This document shows, one piece after another, positions 47,656 to 55,980 of a stretch of DNA of 64,000 nucleotides. The notes beneath the pieces are model-generated. The model searched no databases. It worked only from the letters and a program-made list of their open reading frames with translations, and was not told the DNA's origin. Numbering within the stretch: position 1 is the stretch's first letter; every line of letters starts with the position of its first letter. A program made the position numbers and the translations under genes. The stretch is from Rhodospirillales bacterium (lineage in GTDB: Bacteria; Pseudomonadota; Alphaproteobacteria; Rhodospirillales; Magnetospirillaceae): positions 1 through 64,000 of the forward strand of contig JACFNC010000018.1 in assembly GCA_019455065.1 (NCBI GenBank). The letters are read 5' to 3'.

Positions 47656-48042
47656 TCAGAGCCCTTCGATGATCTTGCGCAGGCGCTCGCGCACCTGGGT
47701 GGCGATGCCGCCGAGTGACGGGTTGTCGATCGCCTGCATCGAGGCCACCGGGTCGATGGCCGACACCTCGACTCCGCCGTCCTTTTCCTGCACCACCACG
47801 TTGCAGGGCAGCATCAGTCCGATGTGCTCCTCGGATTGCAGCGCCTGATGGGCGAGAGGCGGGTTGCAGGCGCCGAGGATGCGGTAGGGGCGGAAATCGG
47901 CGCCGATCTTGGCCTTCAGCGTCTCCTTCACGTCGATGGTGGTCAGTACGCCAAAGCCGTCGGCCTTGAGGGCCTCGGTCACCCGGGCGACGGCCTGGTC
48001 GACGTCGAGGTTGGGAAGCGTCTTGGCGAAGTAATAGGACAT
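47656..48042 (-). CDS. DUF302 protein
   Basis: A 128-residue DUF302-family protein, a small alpha/beta domain with the family core VKETLKAKIGADFRPYRILGACNPPLAHQAL (given here only in parts: KIGADFRPYRILGACNP and LPCNVVV). Function is unresolved; members are widespread in redox and envelope contexts. It is 13 bases downstream of mmcB. Confidence 0.92.
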   Translation of the reverse strand: MSYYFAKTLPNLDVDQAVARVTEALKADGFGVLTTIDVKETLKAKIGADFRPYRILGACNPPLAHQALQSEEHIGLMLPCNVVVQEKDGGVEVSAIDPVASMQAIDNPSLGGIATQVRERLRKIIEGL

Positions 48043-48055
48043 GGGTGCTTCTCCT

Positions 48056-48487
48056 TCAGATCTGGGGGTCTTCCCAGCCTCTCAGCCGGGCACTGGCGGT
48101 AAGCGCGAAGCGCAGGGTGACGGCCTTGCGTCGCGCGGCATGCAAGGCCTGCGACGGGGCGGCGCGCAGCACCGTCGCGGCATAGGTGTCGGCGACCACG
48201 ATCCCGCATTCGTCCGGTAACAGCGCCAGGGGAAAATCCTCGGCCACTGCGAAATAGAAGGCGTCGCAGAAATCGAGATAGTCGCGCCACTTGCGATCCG
48301 CCCGGAAGTCGCGCACGCCGCTCTTTATCTCGACGCCGGTGAGCCGGCCGTCGCCGTGCAGGGCAAGAACGTCGAGGCGGCGGCCGTTGGCGATGGTGAA
48401 CTCGGTCAGGGTGCCGCACCCCATCTCCCCGAACAGACGGCAAACGCCGCGCGCGATGGCGGGGGCGGGCAGCAGGATATCGCTCAT
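48056..48487 (-). CDS. mmcB: DNA repair protein MmcB
   Basis: A 143-residue PD-(D/E)XK nuclease-like protein of the MmcB family, known in Caulobacter as an SOS-induced mitomycin-C repair factor. The nuclease-like core includes [12 protein letters not shown] and [16 protein letters not shown], with the ExK motif. ATG 48487 gives the family N-terminus [15 protein letters not shown]; the longer frame is not used. No LexA box was identified in the short upstream region. Confidence 0.87.
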   Translation of the reverse strand: MSDILLPAPAIARGVCRLFGEMGCGTLTEFTIANGRRLDVLALHGDGRLTGVEIKSGVRDFRADRKWRDYLDFCDAFYFAVAEDFPLALLPDECGIVVADTYAATVLRAAPSQALHAARRKAVTLRFALTASARLRGWEDPQI

Positions 48488-48606
48488 GGCGGGATGGTAG
48501 CGGCCCCCCGGGCATGGATGCAATGCGGGGAATCCGCTTGCCCTGGCGGGGCGTCCTGGTTTACGTGCAGGGGCTGACCGATAATCTCCCGGTTCGGGGT
48601 CCGACC

Positions 48607-49146
48607 ATGATGAAAGTCATCCGCGCGAAGCTGCACGGCATTCGCGTCACCAATGCCGATCTCAACTACCACGGCTCCATCACCCTGGATCCCGACCATT
48701 GCGCCCTGGCCGGCCTCTACCCGATGGAATTCGTCGAAATCTGGAACAAGAATTCGGGCGCCCGCATCAGCACCTACGTCATCTACGGCGAGGCGGGGTC
48801 GCGTTGCTGCGTGCTCAACGGCGCCGCCGCCCGCACCTGCCAGGTGGGCGACGAACTGATCATCGCCGCCGCCGACTATTGCGGGCCGGAGAAGCTGTAC
48901 GACCTGCGGCCGCGCATCCTCACCTTCCTGCCCGACAACCAGATCGACCAGGTGCTGAACTACGAGGTGTTCGCCAGCGACGCGCGCCCCTACGACTTCC
49001 GCATCGTCGACGCCGACCGTCACACGCTGGAAAGCTGCCACACCTGGCCCAACGTCGACGTCGCCGCCATCCGCAGCGACCTCGCCGCCAAGGGCTGGAG
49101 CGAGGCCGACATCGACGCCTTCGTCGAGACCCACTTCTCGCTGTAG
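48607..49146 (+). CDS. panD: Aspartate 1-decarboxylase with C-terminal extension
   Basis: PanD makes beta-alanine for pantothenate and CoA and is activated by self-cleavage to a pyruvoyl group. The cleavage site Gly23-Ser24 in YHGSIT is present, as is the [14 protein letters not shown] region. The usual protein is about 126 residues. This one has 179, with ~55 extra residues after the core (from about [13 protein letters not shown]). The extension is not frameshifted and keeps normal codon use. Start is at the first of two ATGs. Confidence 0.9.
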   Translation: MMKVIRAKLHGIRVTNADLNYHGSITLDPDHCALAGLYPMEFVEIWNKNSGARISTYVIYGEAGSRCCVLNGAAARTCQVGDELIIAAADYCGPEKLYDLRPRILTFLPDNQIDQVLNYEVFASDARPYDFRIVDADRHTLESCHTWPNVDVAAIRSDLAAKGWSEADIDAFVETHFSL

Positions 49147-49148
49147 AG

Positions 49149-49850
49149 ATGGCGGCCGCACCGAAGGCGGCGGTGCTGCTGAGCGGAGGCCTCGACTCCG
49201 CCACCTGCCTCGCCATCGCCCGCGATCAGGGCTTCGAACCCTGCGCGCTCAGTTTCCGCTACGGCCAGCGCCACGCGGTCGAACTCGCGGCGGCGCGACG
49301 GATCGCCCGTTCCTTCGAGGTGACACGCCACGAATTCGTCGACATAGACCTTCGCCCCTTCGGCGGCTCGGCGCTCACGGACGCCGCGATCCCGGTTCCC
49401 AAAGACAACCAGTCCGGCCGGCCGCAAGCGGGAATACCGGTCACCTACGTGCCGGCCCGGAACACCATATTCCTGTCCTTCGCGCTGGCCTTCGCCGAGG
49501 TGCTGCCGGCCGACGACATTTTCATCGGCGTCAATGCGCTGGACTACAGCGGTTATCCCGACTGCCGGCCGGACTACGTCGCGGCTTTCCAGGCGCTTGC
49601 CGACCTCGCCACCCGGGCCGCGGCCGAAAACGGGCGGCGCATTACCATTCATGCGCCCTTGATCGCGATGACCAAGGCCCGGATCATTGCCACCGGCCAG
49701 GCACTGGGCGTCGACTACGGCCTTACGGTGAGCTGCTACGACCCCGGGTCGGGCGGCGAGGCGTGCGGCCGGTGCGACGCCTGTGCGCTGCGCCTCGCGG
49801 GGTTTGCCGAGGCAGGCCTGCGCGACCCGGCCACCTATATGACTGGATGA
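49149..49850 (+). CDS. queC: 7-cyano-7-deazaguanine synthase QueC
   Basis: QueC converts 7-carboxy-7-deazaguanine to preQ0 with ATP and ammonia. The PP-loop SGGLDSAT is near residue 12 and the zinc cysteines CYDPG...CGRCDAC are near the C-terminus. Length 233 is normal. It begins 2 bases after panD. No queD, queE or canonical queF is nearby; the only other candidate T-fold in the window is the degenerate QueF-like gene at 11.5 kb. Confidence 0.96.
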   Translation: MAAAPKAAVLLSGGLDSATCLAIARDQGFEPCALSFRYGQRHAVELAAARRIARSFEVTRHEFVDIDLRPFGGSALTDAAIPVPKDNQSGRPQAGIPVTYVPARNTIFLSFALAFAEVLPADDIFIGVNALDYSGYPDCRPDYVAAFQALADLATRAAAENGRRITIHAPLIAMTKARIIATGQALGVDYGLTVSCYDPGSGGEACGRCDACALRLAGFAEAGLRDPATYMTG

Positions 49851-49851
49851 C

Positions 49852-50229
49852 ATGAAGCAGGCTCAGGACGTCCTCACCATCCGCACCCATCACCAGGGCC
49901 ACCACGACATCACCGGCGAAATCGACGCCTGGCTCGAGAAACAGAAGGTAACGACCGGACTGGTCATCATGCTGATCCAGCACGTGCTGGCCTCGATGAC
50001 GATTCGCAACAAGAGCGACCGCGACGACCTTCACGCGCTGTTCAAGCAATTCGAAAGCGGCCAGAGCCTGCCCGGGCAGTCCGCCGTTCCGCTGTACAGC
50101 ACCCAGCTTTCCATCCCGGTCCGCGGCGGAAAGATGGCTCTCGGCCCGCGGCAGGCGGTCTGTGTGCACGAGGATCGCGAGACCGGCGGGCAGTCGCGGC
50201 ACATTGTCGTGCATTTCATCGGCGAGTAG
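49852..50229 (+). CDS. Divergent YjbQ/UPF0047 protein
   Basis: A 125-residue protein related to the YjbQ/UPF0047 family. The family block normally reading H-T-S-A-S-L appears as QHVLASMTI, and the usual central DEGPDD-His region is shortened and replaced by FKQFESGQSLPG. The ending STQLSIPVRGGKMALGPRQAV is recognisable. The lost central residues suggest altered or no thiamine-phosphate synthase activity. It starts 1 base after queC. Confidence 0.72.
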   Translation: MKQAQDVLTIRTHHQGHHDITGEIDAWLEKQKVTTGLVIMLIQHVLASMTIRNKSDRDDLHALFKQFESGQSLPGQSAVPLYSTQLSIPVRGGKMALGPRQAVCVHEDRETGGQSRHIVVHFIGE

Positions 50230-50261
50230 GCTCTCTCGGCGATTCTTGCCGGGGGTTTCTC

Positions 50262-50978
50262 ATGACGCTGCGGGCCATCATCTTCGACGTCGACGGAACC
50301 CTGGCCGAGACCGAGGAGGCGCATCGTCACGCCTTCAACGAGGCGTTTCGAGACGCCGGACTGGATTGGCGGTGGGATCGCGACCTCTATGCGGAACTGC
50401 TGGCGGTGGCCGGCGGTCGCGAACGACTTCGCCACTACATCGCCCGCCACCGGCCGGACGCGAACCTTCAGGAATCCGACATCGCGCGACTCCATCACGC
50501 CAAGACCGCGATCTATCAGGGGTTTATCACCGAAGGCCGGATCGAACTGCGCCCGGGCGTCGAGCAGATTTTGAGGACCGCGCGCAAGGGCGGCCTGCGT
50601 CTGGCCATTGCCACCACCACGACCCGCGGCAACGTCCTCGGCCTGCTGGCCGCGACACTCGGAACCGACAGTGCGCGGTGGTTCGAGGTGATCGGCGCGG
50701 GCGAGGATTCGCCCGCCAAGAAGCCCGACCCGGGCGTTTACCGCCACGTCGTCGCGGCGCTGGACATGGCGCCCTTCGACTGCCTGGCGATCGAGGATTC
50801 CGCCATCGGGCTGGCGGCGGCCTCAGGGGCCGGAATTCCCACCCTGGTCGCGCCGAGCGTCTATACGCGAGGCGAAACCTTCACGGGGGCCGCCGCGGTG
50901 GTCGAAGACCTGGCGGCGGTGACGCTCGCCGACCTGCGCCGCTGGCATGCGGCCGCGACGCGCCCGGTAACCGCGTGA
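50262..50978 (+). CDS. HAD-family phosphatase, CbbY/Gph type
   Basis: A 238-residue haloacid-dehalogenase hydrolase. Motif I is DVDGTLAE (nucleophile Asp), motif II ATTTT, and motifs III/IV include KKPDPGVY and AIEDSAIG. A helical cap lies between motifs I and II. The layout is that of CbbY-like sugar-phosphate phosphatases. It overlaps the next gene by 4 bases. Confidence 0.9.
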   Translation: MTLRAIIFDVDGTLAETEEAHRHAFNEAFRDAGLDWRWDRDLYAELLAVAGGRERLRHYIARHRPDANLQESDIARLHHAKTAIYQGFITEGRIELRPGVEQILRTARKGGLRLAIATTTTRGNVLGLLAATLGTDSARWFEVIGAGEDSPAKKPDPGVYRHVVAALDMAPFDCLAIEDSAIGLAAASGAGIPTLVAPSVYTRGETFTGAAAVVEDLAAVTLADLRRWHAAATRPVTA

Positions 50979-51574
50979 GCGGCGGCGACCTCGACCGCTT
51001 GCTGGAAGAGGTGCGCGCCTGCCGGCTGTGCGCCCCCCATCTGCCGCTGGGGCCGCGGCCGGTGCTGCGGGTCGCCGCGTCGGCTCGGCTGCTCATCGTC
51101 GGGCAGGCGCCGGGCACGCGCGTGCACGAAACCGGAGTGCCGTGGAACGACCCCTCCGGTGACCGGCTGCGCGCCTGGCTGGGGCTGGATCCGCCCGATT
51201 TTTACGACGAGCGCCGTATCGCCATCATACCCACCGGCCTTTGCTATCCCGGCCGCGCGGCTGGTGGCGGCGACCTGCCGCCGCGCCGGGAATGCGCGCC
51301 CATCTGGCATCCCCGGCTGCGTCCGCATTTGGCGCAAGTCCGCCTGACCCTGCTGGTTGGCGGCTATGCGCAGGCCTGGTACCTGGGCAACCGCCGCAAG
51401 GCGACGCTGACCGAAACCGTGAAGGCGTGGCGGGAGTACCTTCCGGATTTCCTGCCCCTGCCGCATCCGAGCTGGCGGACGACCGCCTGGCTGCGCCGAA
51501 ATCCGTGGTTCGAGATCGAAACCCTGCCCGAGCTGCGGCGGCGCGTGGCCGCCGCGCTGGCCGATCCGACCTGA
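50975..51574 (+). CDS. Uracil-DNA glycosylase superfamily protein
   Basis: A 199-residue glycosylase-like protein. Motif 1 is GQAPGTRVHETG followed by PWNDPSGDRLR, and motif 2 is LPLPHPSW. Cysteines at CRLC near the N-terminus and two more (in GLCYPG and RECAP) could bind an Fe-S cluster as in family 4 or 5 enzymes. The start GTG overlaps the HAD gene stop. Its substrate range is not certain. Confidence 0.88.
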   Translation: MSGGDLDRLLEEVRACRLCAPHLPLGPRPVLRVAASARLLIVGQAPGTRVHETGVPWNDPSGDRLRAWLGLDPPDFYDERRIAIIPTGLCYPGRAAGGGDLPPRRECAPIWHPRLRPHLAQVRLTLLVGGYAQAWYLGNRRKATLTETVKAWREYLPDFLPLPHPSWRTTAWLRRNPWFEIETLPELRRRVAAALADPT

Positions 51575-51577
51575 CCG

Positions 51578-52102
51578 CTAGGACGGCGCCGCCAGCCGGC
51601 AGCCGTCGCGCATGGCGGCGAGTGCGATGAGCGCCGCGGCGCGGGCGTCCGAGCCGGCGTCGTGGTGCTTCAGAGGAATGCCGAGGTGACGGCACACGTC
51701 GGGCAGCTTGGTGGGAAAGAGGTTCCAGGCCCGGCGCGCCAGCTTCATCGTGCATTCGCAGGTGAACGCCGGCTCCGGTATGGCGTGGGCGGCGCAGCAC
51801 GCGCGCAGGACGCTGCGGTCGAATGCGGCGTTGTGCGCGACCAGGAAATCCACCGTGCGAATGGCCGGTTCCATCGCGGTCCACACCCCTGCGAAGTCTT
51901 CCTCGTCCCTGACATCGTCCCAGGCGATGCCATGCAGACCGGTGAACACGAAAGACCGGCGGGGCGGGCGGATCAGGCGATACAGCGAGTCGACGATCTC
52001 TCCGCCGCGTACCACCACCACGGCCACGGCGCACGCCGAGTCTCGGCCGTAATCGGCAGTCTCGAAGTCGATCGCCGCGAAACTATCCATGGACATGGGC
52101 AT
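51578..52102 (-). CDS. DnaQ-like 3'-5' exonuclease
   Basis: A 174-residue DEDDh exonuclease. ExoI AIDFETADYG supplies Asp and Glu, ExoII is AHNAAFDRSVL, and ExoIII reads HHDAGSDARAA. The domain stands alone, resembling Pol III epsilon-like or WGR-less standalone exonucleases. It converges with the glycosylase gene 3 bases away. Three in-frame ATGs make the exact start uncertain. Confidence 0.92.
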   Translation of the reverse strand: MPMSMDSFAAIDFETADYGRDSACAVAVVVVRGGEIVDSLYRLIRPPRRSFVFTGLHGIAWDDVRDEEDFAGVWTAMEPAIRTVDFLVAHNAAFDRSVLRACCAAHAIPEPAFTCECTMKLARRAWNLFPTKLPDVCRHLGIPLKHHDAGSDARAAALIALAAMRDGCRLAAPS

Positions 52103-52240
52103 GGCAGAAGGTAGCCGATCATTCGGATGAGATCGACCATCGAATGGTCAGACAAAGGTTGACCGCTAAGACTCAAGACCCGCCGCGGCACGACCGATGG
52201 AGCGATGGTCGGTCGCCGCCGCGACTGGCACAGTGGCGGC

Positions 52241-52900
52241 ATGAAAAGGCACTGGATTCTCGTCGGCGCCGTTCTGGCCCTCCTGCCATCGCAGCGTTCG
52301 CTTGCCCAGCCTTCGGCGCCGCCATACCAACTGGCGATGGTCGAGGAGGCGGGAGTGCCGGCCAATGACGTCGATCCGCGCGAACTCGACTGCCTGGCCC
52401 TGACCATCTATTTCGAGGGCCGCGGCGAGCCGGCAGAGGGTCAGGCGGCGGTCGCCCATGTCACCCTCAACCGGGTCGCCTCGCCCCTCTATCCCGACTC
52501 CGTCTGCGACGTGATATCGCAGGGAGGCAAGACCCCCCCTTGCCAGTTCGAGTGGTGGTGCGACGACATCCCCGACGAACCTCGCGACCTGGAGGCCTGG
52601 CTGCGCGCCCGGCAGGTCGCGCGCCACGCCCTCGCCCGGTACGGCGACGATCCCACGGGCGGCGCCCTGTTCTTCCACACCGTTTCGATCCGGCCAGCGT
52701 GGTCGCAGCGCAAGCTCGCCGCCCGCATCATCGGCCGGCACGTCTTCTTCCGTCTGGCCACCCCCTCACAGGACGGTGAGCATGGTGGCGACCAGGGGAT
52801 GACGGACGATGTCGCGCTCGTCCAGACGCACGACGGCGATACCGGGCAGGCCGGCGAGGCGATGGCTGATGTCGGCGAGTCCCGAAAGGCCGGGCAATAG
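52241..52900 (+). CDS. SleB-type cell wall hydrolase with antisense tail
   Basis: An exported cell wall hydrolase of the SleB (PF07486) family. A signal peptide (about 1-22) is followed by the catalytic domain with LALTIYFEGRGEPAEGQAAVAHV and CQFEWW. The domain ends at about HVFFRL. A further ~45 residues of low-complexity sequence overlap the 3' end of phoH by 135 bases. The frame stays open only because no stop occurs in the overlap, so the tail may be non-functional or an upstream stop may have been lost. Confidence 0.82.
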   Translation: MKRHWILVGAVLALLPSQRSLAQPSAPPYQLAMVEEAGVPANDVDPRELDCLALTIYFEGRGEPAEGQAAVAHVTLNRVASPLYPDSVCDVISQGGKTPPCQFEWWCDDIPDEPRDLEAWLRARQVARHALARYGDDPTGGALFFHTVSIRPAWSQRKLAARIIGRHVFFRLATPSQDGEHGGDQGMTDDVALVQTHDGDTGQAGEAMADVGESRKAGQ

Positions 52901-53500
52901 GTCGGACTGGTCGGGGTCGCCGGTCAGCACCATGGTAGAATGCCAGCCCAGCCGCGTCAGCAGCATCTTGATCTGGGCGTAGGTGCAGTTCTGCGCCTCG
53001 TCGATGACCACGAAAGCGTTGTTGAGCGTTCGGCCCCGCATATAGGCGATGGGCGCGATCTCGATGCTGCCGTCGGCCAAGGCCCCGCGCAGACGCTTGC
53101 CGCCCAGGCGGTCGGACAGGGCGTCGTAGAGCGGGCGCAAATAGGGTGCCATCTTCTCCTGCAGATCGCCCGGCAGGAAGCCCAGGCTTTCGCCCGCCTC
53201 GACCGCCGGCCGTGACAGCACGATGCGGGCGACGCGGCCCTCCTCCAACGCCTCGACGGCGGCACTGATGGCCAGGAACGTCTTGCCGGTGCCGGCCGGC
53301 CCCAGGGCGAGGGCCAGGCTGTGCTCGGCCATCGCGTCCATCAGGGCCTGCTGATTGGGGCCCATGGGCCGGATGCGCCGCACATAGCTTTGGTCGCGGG
53401 TGTCCGGCAGCGGATCCCAAACGCCCGTTCCGCCCTCATGAAGGGATTGCACATTGTCCCCGCGGAAAACGACGGCGTGGCGGGCGGAACGCTTGGCCAT
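52766..53500 (-). CDS. phoH: PhoH-family NTPase
   Basis: A 244-residue PhoH-like P-loop ATPase. Walker A is GPAGTGKT and Walker B-like VVIDEAQN. PhoH proteins are RNA-associated helicase-like ATPases, some phosphate-regulated. ATG 53500 has GAGGAG and gives the usual MAKRS start; a longer frame to 53719 would translate the structured leader and terminator and is rejected. The gene is preceded by a possible leader RNA with an intrinsic terminator 28 bases before its start. Confidence 0.92.
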   Translation of the reverse strand: MAKRSARHAVVFRGDNVQSLHEGGTGVWDPLPDTRDQSYVRRIRPMGPNQQALMDAMAEHSLALALGPAGTGKTFLAISAAVEALEEGRVARIVLSRPAVEAGESLGFLPGDLQEKMAPYLRPLYDALSDRLGGKRLRGALADGSIEIAPIAYMRGRTLNNAFVVIDEAQNCTYAQIKMLLTRLGWHSTMVLTGDPDQSDLLPGLSGLADISHRLAGLPGIAVVRLDERDIVRHPLVATMLTVL

Positions 53501-53527
53501 GGGCGAACTCCTCAATGATGCAGGCAA

Positions 53528-53553
53528 CAAAAAAGCCTCCGCAAGGGAGGCTT
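53528..53553 (-). terminator. Intrinsic terminator upstream of phoH
   Basis: Minus-strand stem AAGCCTCC-CTTGC-GGAGGCTT followed by a T-run. It lies between the hypothetical gene at 53.7-54.2 kb and phoH, so it ends either that transcript or the phoH leader. Confidence 0.85.
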
Positions 53554-53716
53554 GGAATCGTGGGATCGGGGGGCGGGATGCGGATGCCGGTCTGCCGGCG
53601 CCGACCTGACGTCGGCGGGTCACCGCAGGCTCGACAGCAACCGTTCTCGGCATACACCATCGTCCGTGGTAGGTCCCACTGCCATCAGAGTAGCGAAACG
53701 ACCTGGCCTTTGTCAG
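53528..53716 (-). promoter_or_regulatory. Structured leader with intrinsic terminator before phoH
   Basis: On the minus strand a promoter-like CTGACA (53716-53711) and TACTCT (53692-53687), spaced 18, precede a ~150-base segment. Paired arms are GTGGGA (53679-53674)/TCCCAC (53565-53560), GATG (53661-53658)/CATC (53580-53577) and ATGCCG (53653-53648)/CGGCAT (53589-53584). A perfect inner hairpin is CGCCGAC/GTCGGCG. An AAGCCTCC/GGAGGC terminator with six T (53553-53528) follows. This could be an attenuator or a separate sRNA. Family unknown. Confidence 0.5.
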
Positions 53717-53742
53717 CAAGATTGGTGTGCGTCACGAAACTG

Positions 53743-54174
53743 TCACGCCATATGTTGATCAACCGTCCTGTCCAGATGCCAGGTCGCGACGCCGATGGCG
53801 CCCTTTTCCTGGCGCAGGCGTACGATGCCGCTGGTCACCTCGACATAGGCGTAGTGGCGCTCGGTCTTGGCGGTGTCGTGCACCTTCAGGAAGCGGCCCA
53901 GGGCGTTGACCACGACGTCGCCGACCTCGGCCGCGCGCCCTTCGACCGCATCGACCACCAGCCGCGCCGCGGCGGGGATGAGGGACGCATCGGGGTCGAT
54001 GTAGTGCAGCCGCAGCCGGGCGCTATCGGCGGGCCGGGGATCGAGCGGCACGAGGTAGTGGTTGAGGAAGTCCTTGCCCTGGCGCTCGGCCTTCAGGCAG
54101 ATGGCGGCGACCCCCTCGATTTCGGCGACGACCAGCCGGCCCGCCGCCACTTGGTATGCGCGCACCGCCTCCAT
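53743..54174 (-). CDS. Hypothetical protein
   Basis: A 143-residue protein of unknown family, with alternating beta and charged segments (RLVVAEIEGVAAICLKAERQ, VVVNALGRFLKVHDTAKTE). The start ATG 54174 is preferred because AGGGAG lies 9 bases upstream; an ATG at 54180 is also possible. It lies upstream of phoH, separated by the structured leader and terminator. Confidence 0.7.
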   Translation of the reverse strand: MEAVRAYQVAAGRLVVAEIEGVAAICLKAERQGKDFLNHYLVPLDPRPADSARLRLHYIDPDASLIPAAARLVVDAVEGRAAEVGDVVVNALGRFLKVHDTAKTERHYAYVEVTSGIVRLRQEKGAIGVATWHLDRTVDQHMA

Positions 54175-54244
54175 CGCCATCCGCTCCCTCGCATGCCTCG
54201 CCTGCCCCAATTATATGAGCGGGGCGTGATATGCCAATAGCCGT

Positions 54245-54994
54245 TCAGCGGGTGGCGTCGACGTCCATCAGCTCGAGGTTGCGACGCGCCGCCTCGGCCG
54301 CCGCAGAGTCGGGCGCCGCGGCGAGGGTTGCCAGCCAGTCGCGGCGTGCGCCGGCAACGTCGCCGGCGAGCCGTTTCAGGATGCCGCGCTCGACCAGCGC
54401 GTCCGGAAATCGCGGTTTGAGGAACAGGGCCTGGTCGACGTCGCGCCGGGCTTCGTCGGGGCGGTCGAGGTAGCGGTGCGCGCTGGCCCGCAGCGTCAGG
54501 GCGTCGGCACGGCCCGGCGCCAGGGACAGGGCACGGTCGAGGTCGCCCAGCGCCTCGCCGTAGTTGGCCGCCTGGGCGAAGGCGAAGGCCCGGTCGATGA
54601 GCAGATCGGCGTCGTCGGGGCGCAGGGCGAGCGCCGCCGACAACGCGGCCACCGCCCGCTCCGGGCGCCCCTCCAGCAGCCAGGCCTGCCCCGCCTGGGC
54701 GAGCATTCCCGCCCGCACCCCGGCAGAAGCGCGGCTCTCGCGCGCGAGCCCCTCCAGGCGCATCGCCGCCTCGCCGTGTTCCTCCAAGCCGATCAGGGCG
54801 ACGGCGCCGCAATGCTTGGCGGGCTCGCCGCCACCCAGGCTTTGCCACGCCAGAGCCTCCTCCCAGCCATCGACCGGGCGCTCTTCGGCAAGCCTGAGGC
54901 AGGCCGCGTAGCGTTCCGCATCTTCGGCCGCAAAGGCCGCATTGACGCCGGCGAAGACGGCGATGAAACAGAGCAGGAACCGGAACGTTGGCAT
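54245..54994 (-). CDS. Exported TPR-repeat protein
   Basis: A 249-residue protein with a signal peptide (about 1-22, cleavage after AFA) and four or more tetratricopeptide repeats (for example LSAALALRPDDADLLIDRAF and LDRALSLAPGRADALTLRAS). Likely a periplasmic scaffold or assembly helper; partners unknown. Confidence 0.85.
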   Translation of the reverse strand: MPTFRFLLCFIAVFAGVNAAFAAEDAERYAACLRLAEERPVDGWEEALAWQSLGGGEPAKHCGAVALIGLEEHGEAAMRLEGLARESRASAGVRAGMLAQAGQAWLLEGRPERAVAALSAALALRPDDADLLIDRAFAFAQAANYGEALGDLDRALSLAPGRADALTLRASAHRYLDRPDEARRDVDQALFLKPRFPDALVERGILKRLAGDVAGARRDWLATLAAAPDSAAAEAARRNLELMDVDATR

Positions 54995-55057
54995 GCGGGC
55001 GTTGTCGCGGCGAAGGGTTCGGCGCTAGAGTCCCCGTTCCGCCGGGAGAATGCAAGA

Positions 55058-55936
55058 ATGGCTCACGGAAACACCCTGTTTTGCTTCGGCATCGGCTACA
55101 GCGCCGGCGTGCTTGCGCGGCAGCTTCTCGCCGACGGCTGGCGGGTGGCCGGCACCGCCCGCACCGAAGAGCAGGCGGACCGCCTGCGCGGCGCGGGCAT
55201 CGCCGCCCTTCCCTTCGAGCGCGGCCGCCCCTTGCCCGCCGGCACGCTGGCGGGGGTGACGCACCTGCTGAGTTCCGTCCCTCCCGACGACCAGGGCGAT
55301 CCCGTTCTTGATGTCCATGCGGCCGACATCGCCTCCGTCGAGGGCCTGCGATGGGTGGGCTACCTGTCGACCACCGGCGTCTACGGGGACTGGCGCGGCG
55401 CCTGGGTCGACGAGACCTCGCCCCTGCGCCCCTCGCTCGACCGCAGTTGGCGCCGCGTCTATGCCGAGACCGGCTGGATGGATTTGTGGCGGCATCACGG
55501 CCTGCCGGTCCACCTGTTCAGGTTGGCGGGCATCTACGGTCCCGGCCGCAGCGCCATCGACAACGTGCGCCAGGGCAAAGCCCAACGCATCGTCAAACGC
55601 GGGCAGGTGTTTTCCCGAATTCACGTCGAGGACCTGGCGGCGGTACTGCGCGCCTCGATGGCCAAACCCGATCCTGGCGCGATCTACAACGTTTGCGACG
55701 ACGACGCGGCGCCGCCGCAGACGGTGGTGGCCTATGCCTGCGAGTTGCTAGGCGTCGAGCCGCCCCCCGAGGTCGCCTATGAAACGGCGCAGCTCTCGGC
55801 GATGGCCCGCAGCTTCTACGTGGACAACAAGCGGGTCCGCAACGACCGCATCAAGGAAGAGCTTGGGGTGAAATTCAAGTATCCCACCTATCGCGAGGGG
55901 CTGAGGGCGATCCTCGCGGCGGAGGCCTCGCCATAG
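55058..55936 (+). CDS. NAD-dependent epimerase/SDR-type protein
   Basis: A 292-residue extended-SDR-like protein. The N-terminal nucleotide site is FGIGYSAGVLARQL, a variant of GxxGxxG with Gly, Ile, Gly, Tyr. The segment YLSTTGVYGDWRGAWVDE and a later LAGIYGPGRSAIDN are typical of the YeeZ/NAD(P)-dependent epimerase group. The strict YxxxK pair is not clear, so catalysis is uncertain. GGGAGA lies 8 bases before ATG 55058. Confidence 0.85.
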   Translation: MAHGNTLFCFGIGYSAGVLARQLLADGWRVAGTARTEEQADRLRGAGIAALPFERGRPLPAGTLAGVTHLLSSVPPDDQGDPVLDVHAADIASVEGLRWVGYLSTTGVYGDWRGAWVDETSPLRPSLDRSWRRVYAETGWMDLWRHHGLPVHLFRLAGIYGPGRSAIDNVRQGKAQRIVKRGQVFSRIHVEDLAAVLRASMAKPDPGAIYNVCDDDAAPPQTVVAYACELLGVEPPPEVAYETAQLSAMARSFYVDNKRVRNDRIKEELGVKFKYPTYREGLRAILAAEASP

Positions 55937-55980
55937 CGTCCCCGCTGGCGCCCCCGGAGAGCGGGCCCTATATTCAGGCG

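Noticed and set aside
53528-53716. Identification of the phoH leader as 6S RNA, SRP RNA or a known riboswitch
   Set aside because: Diagnostic sequences of SRP RNA (GGTCAGGTCCGGAAGGA) and of 6S are not present, and no aptamer was recognised.
53501-53719. N-terminal extension of PhoH to an upstream ATG
   Set aside because: It would translate through the terminator hairpin and structured leader. A good ribosome binding site lies at the shorter start.
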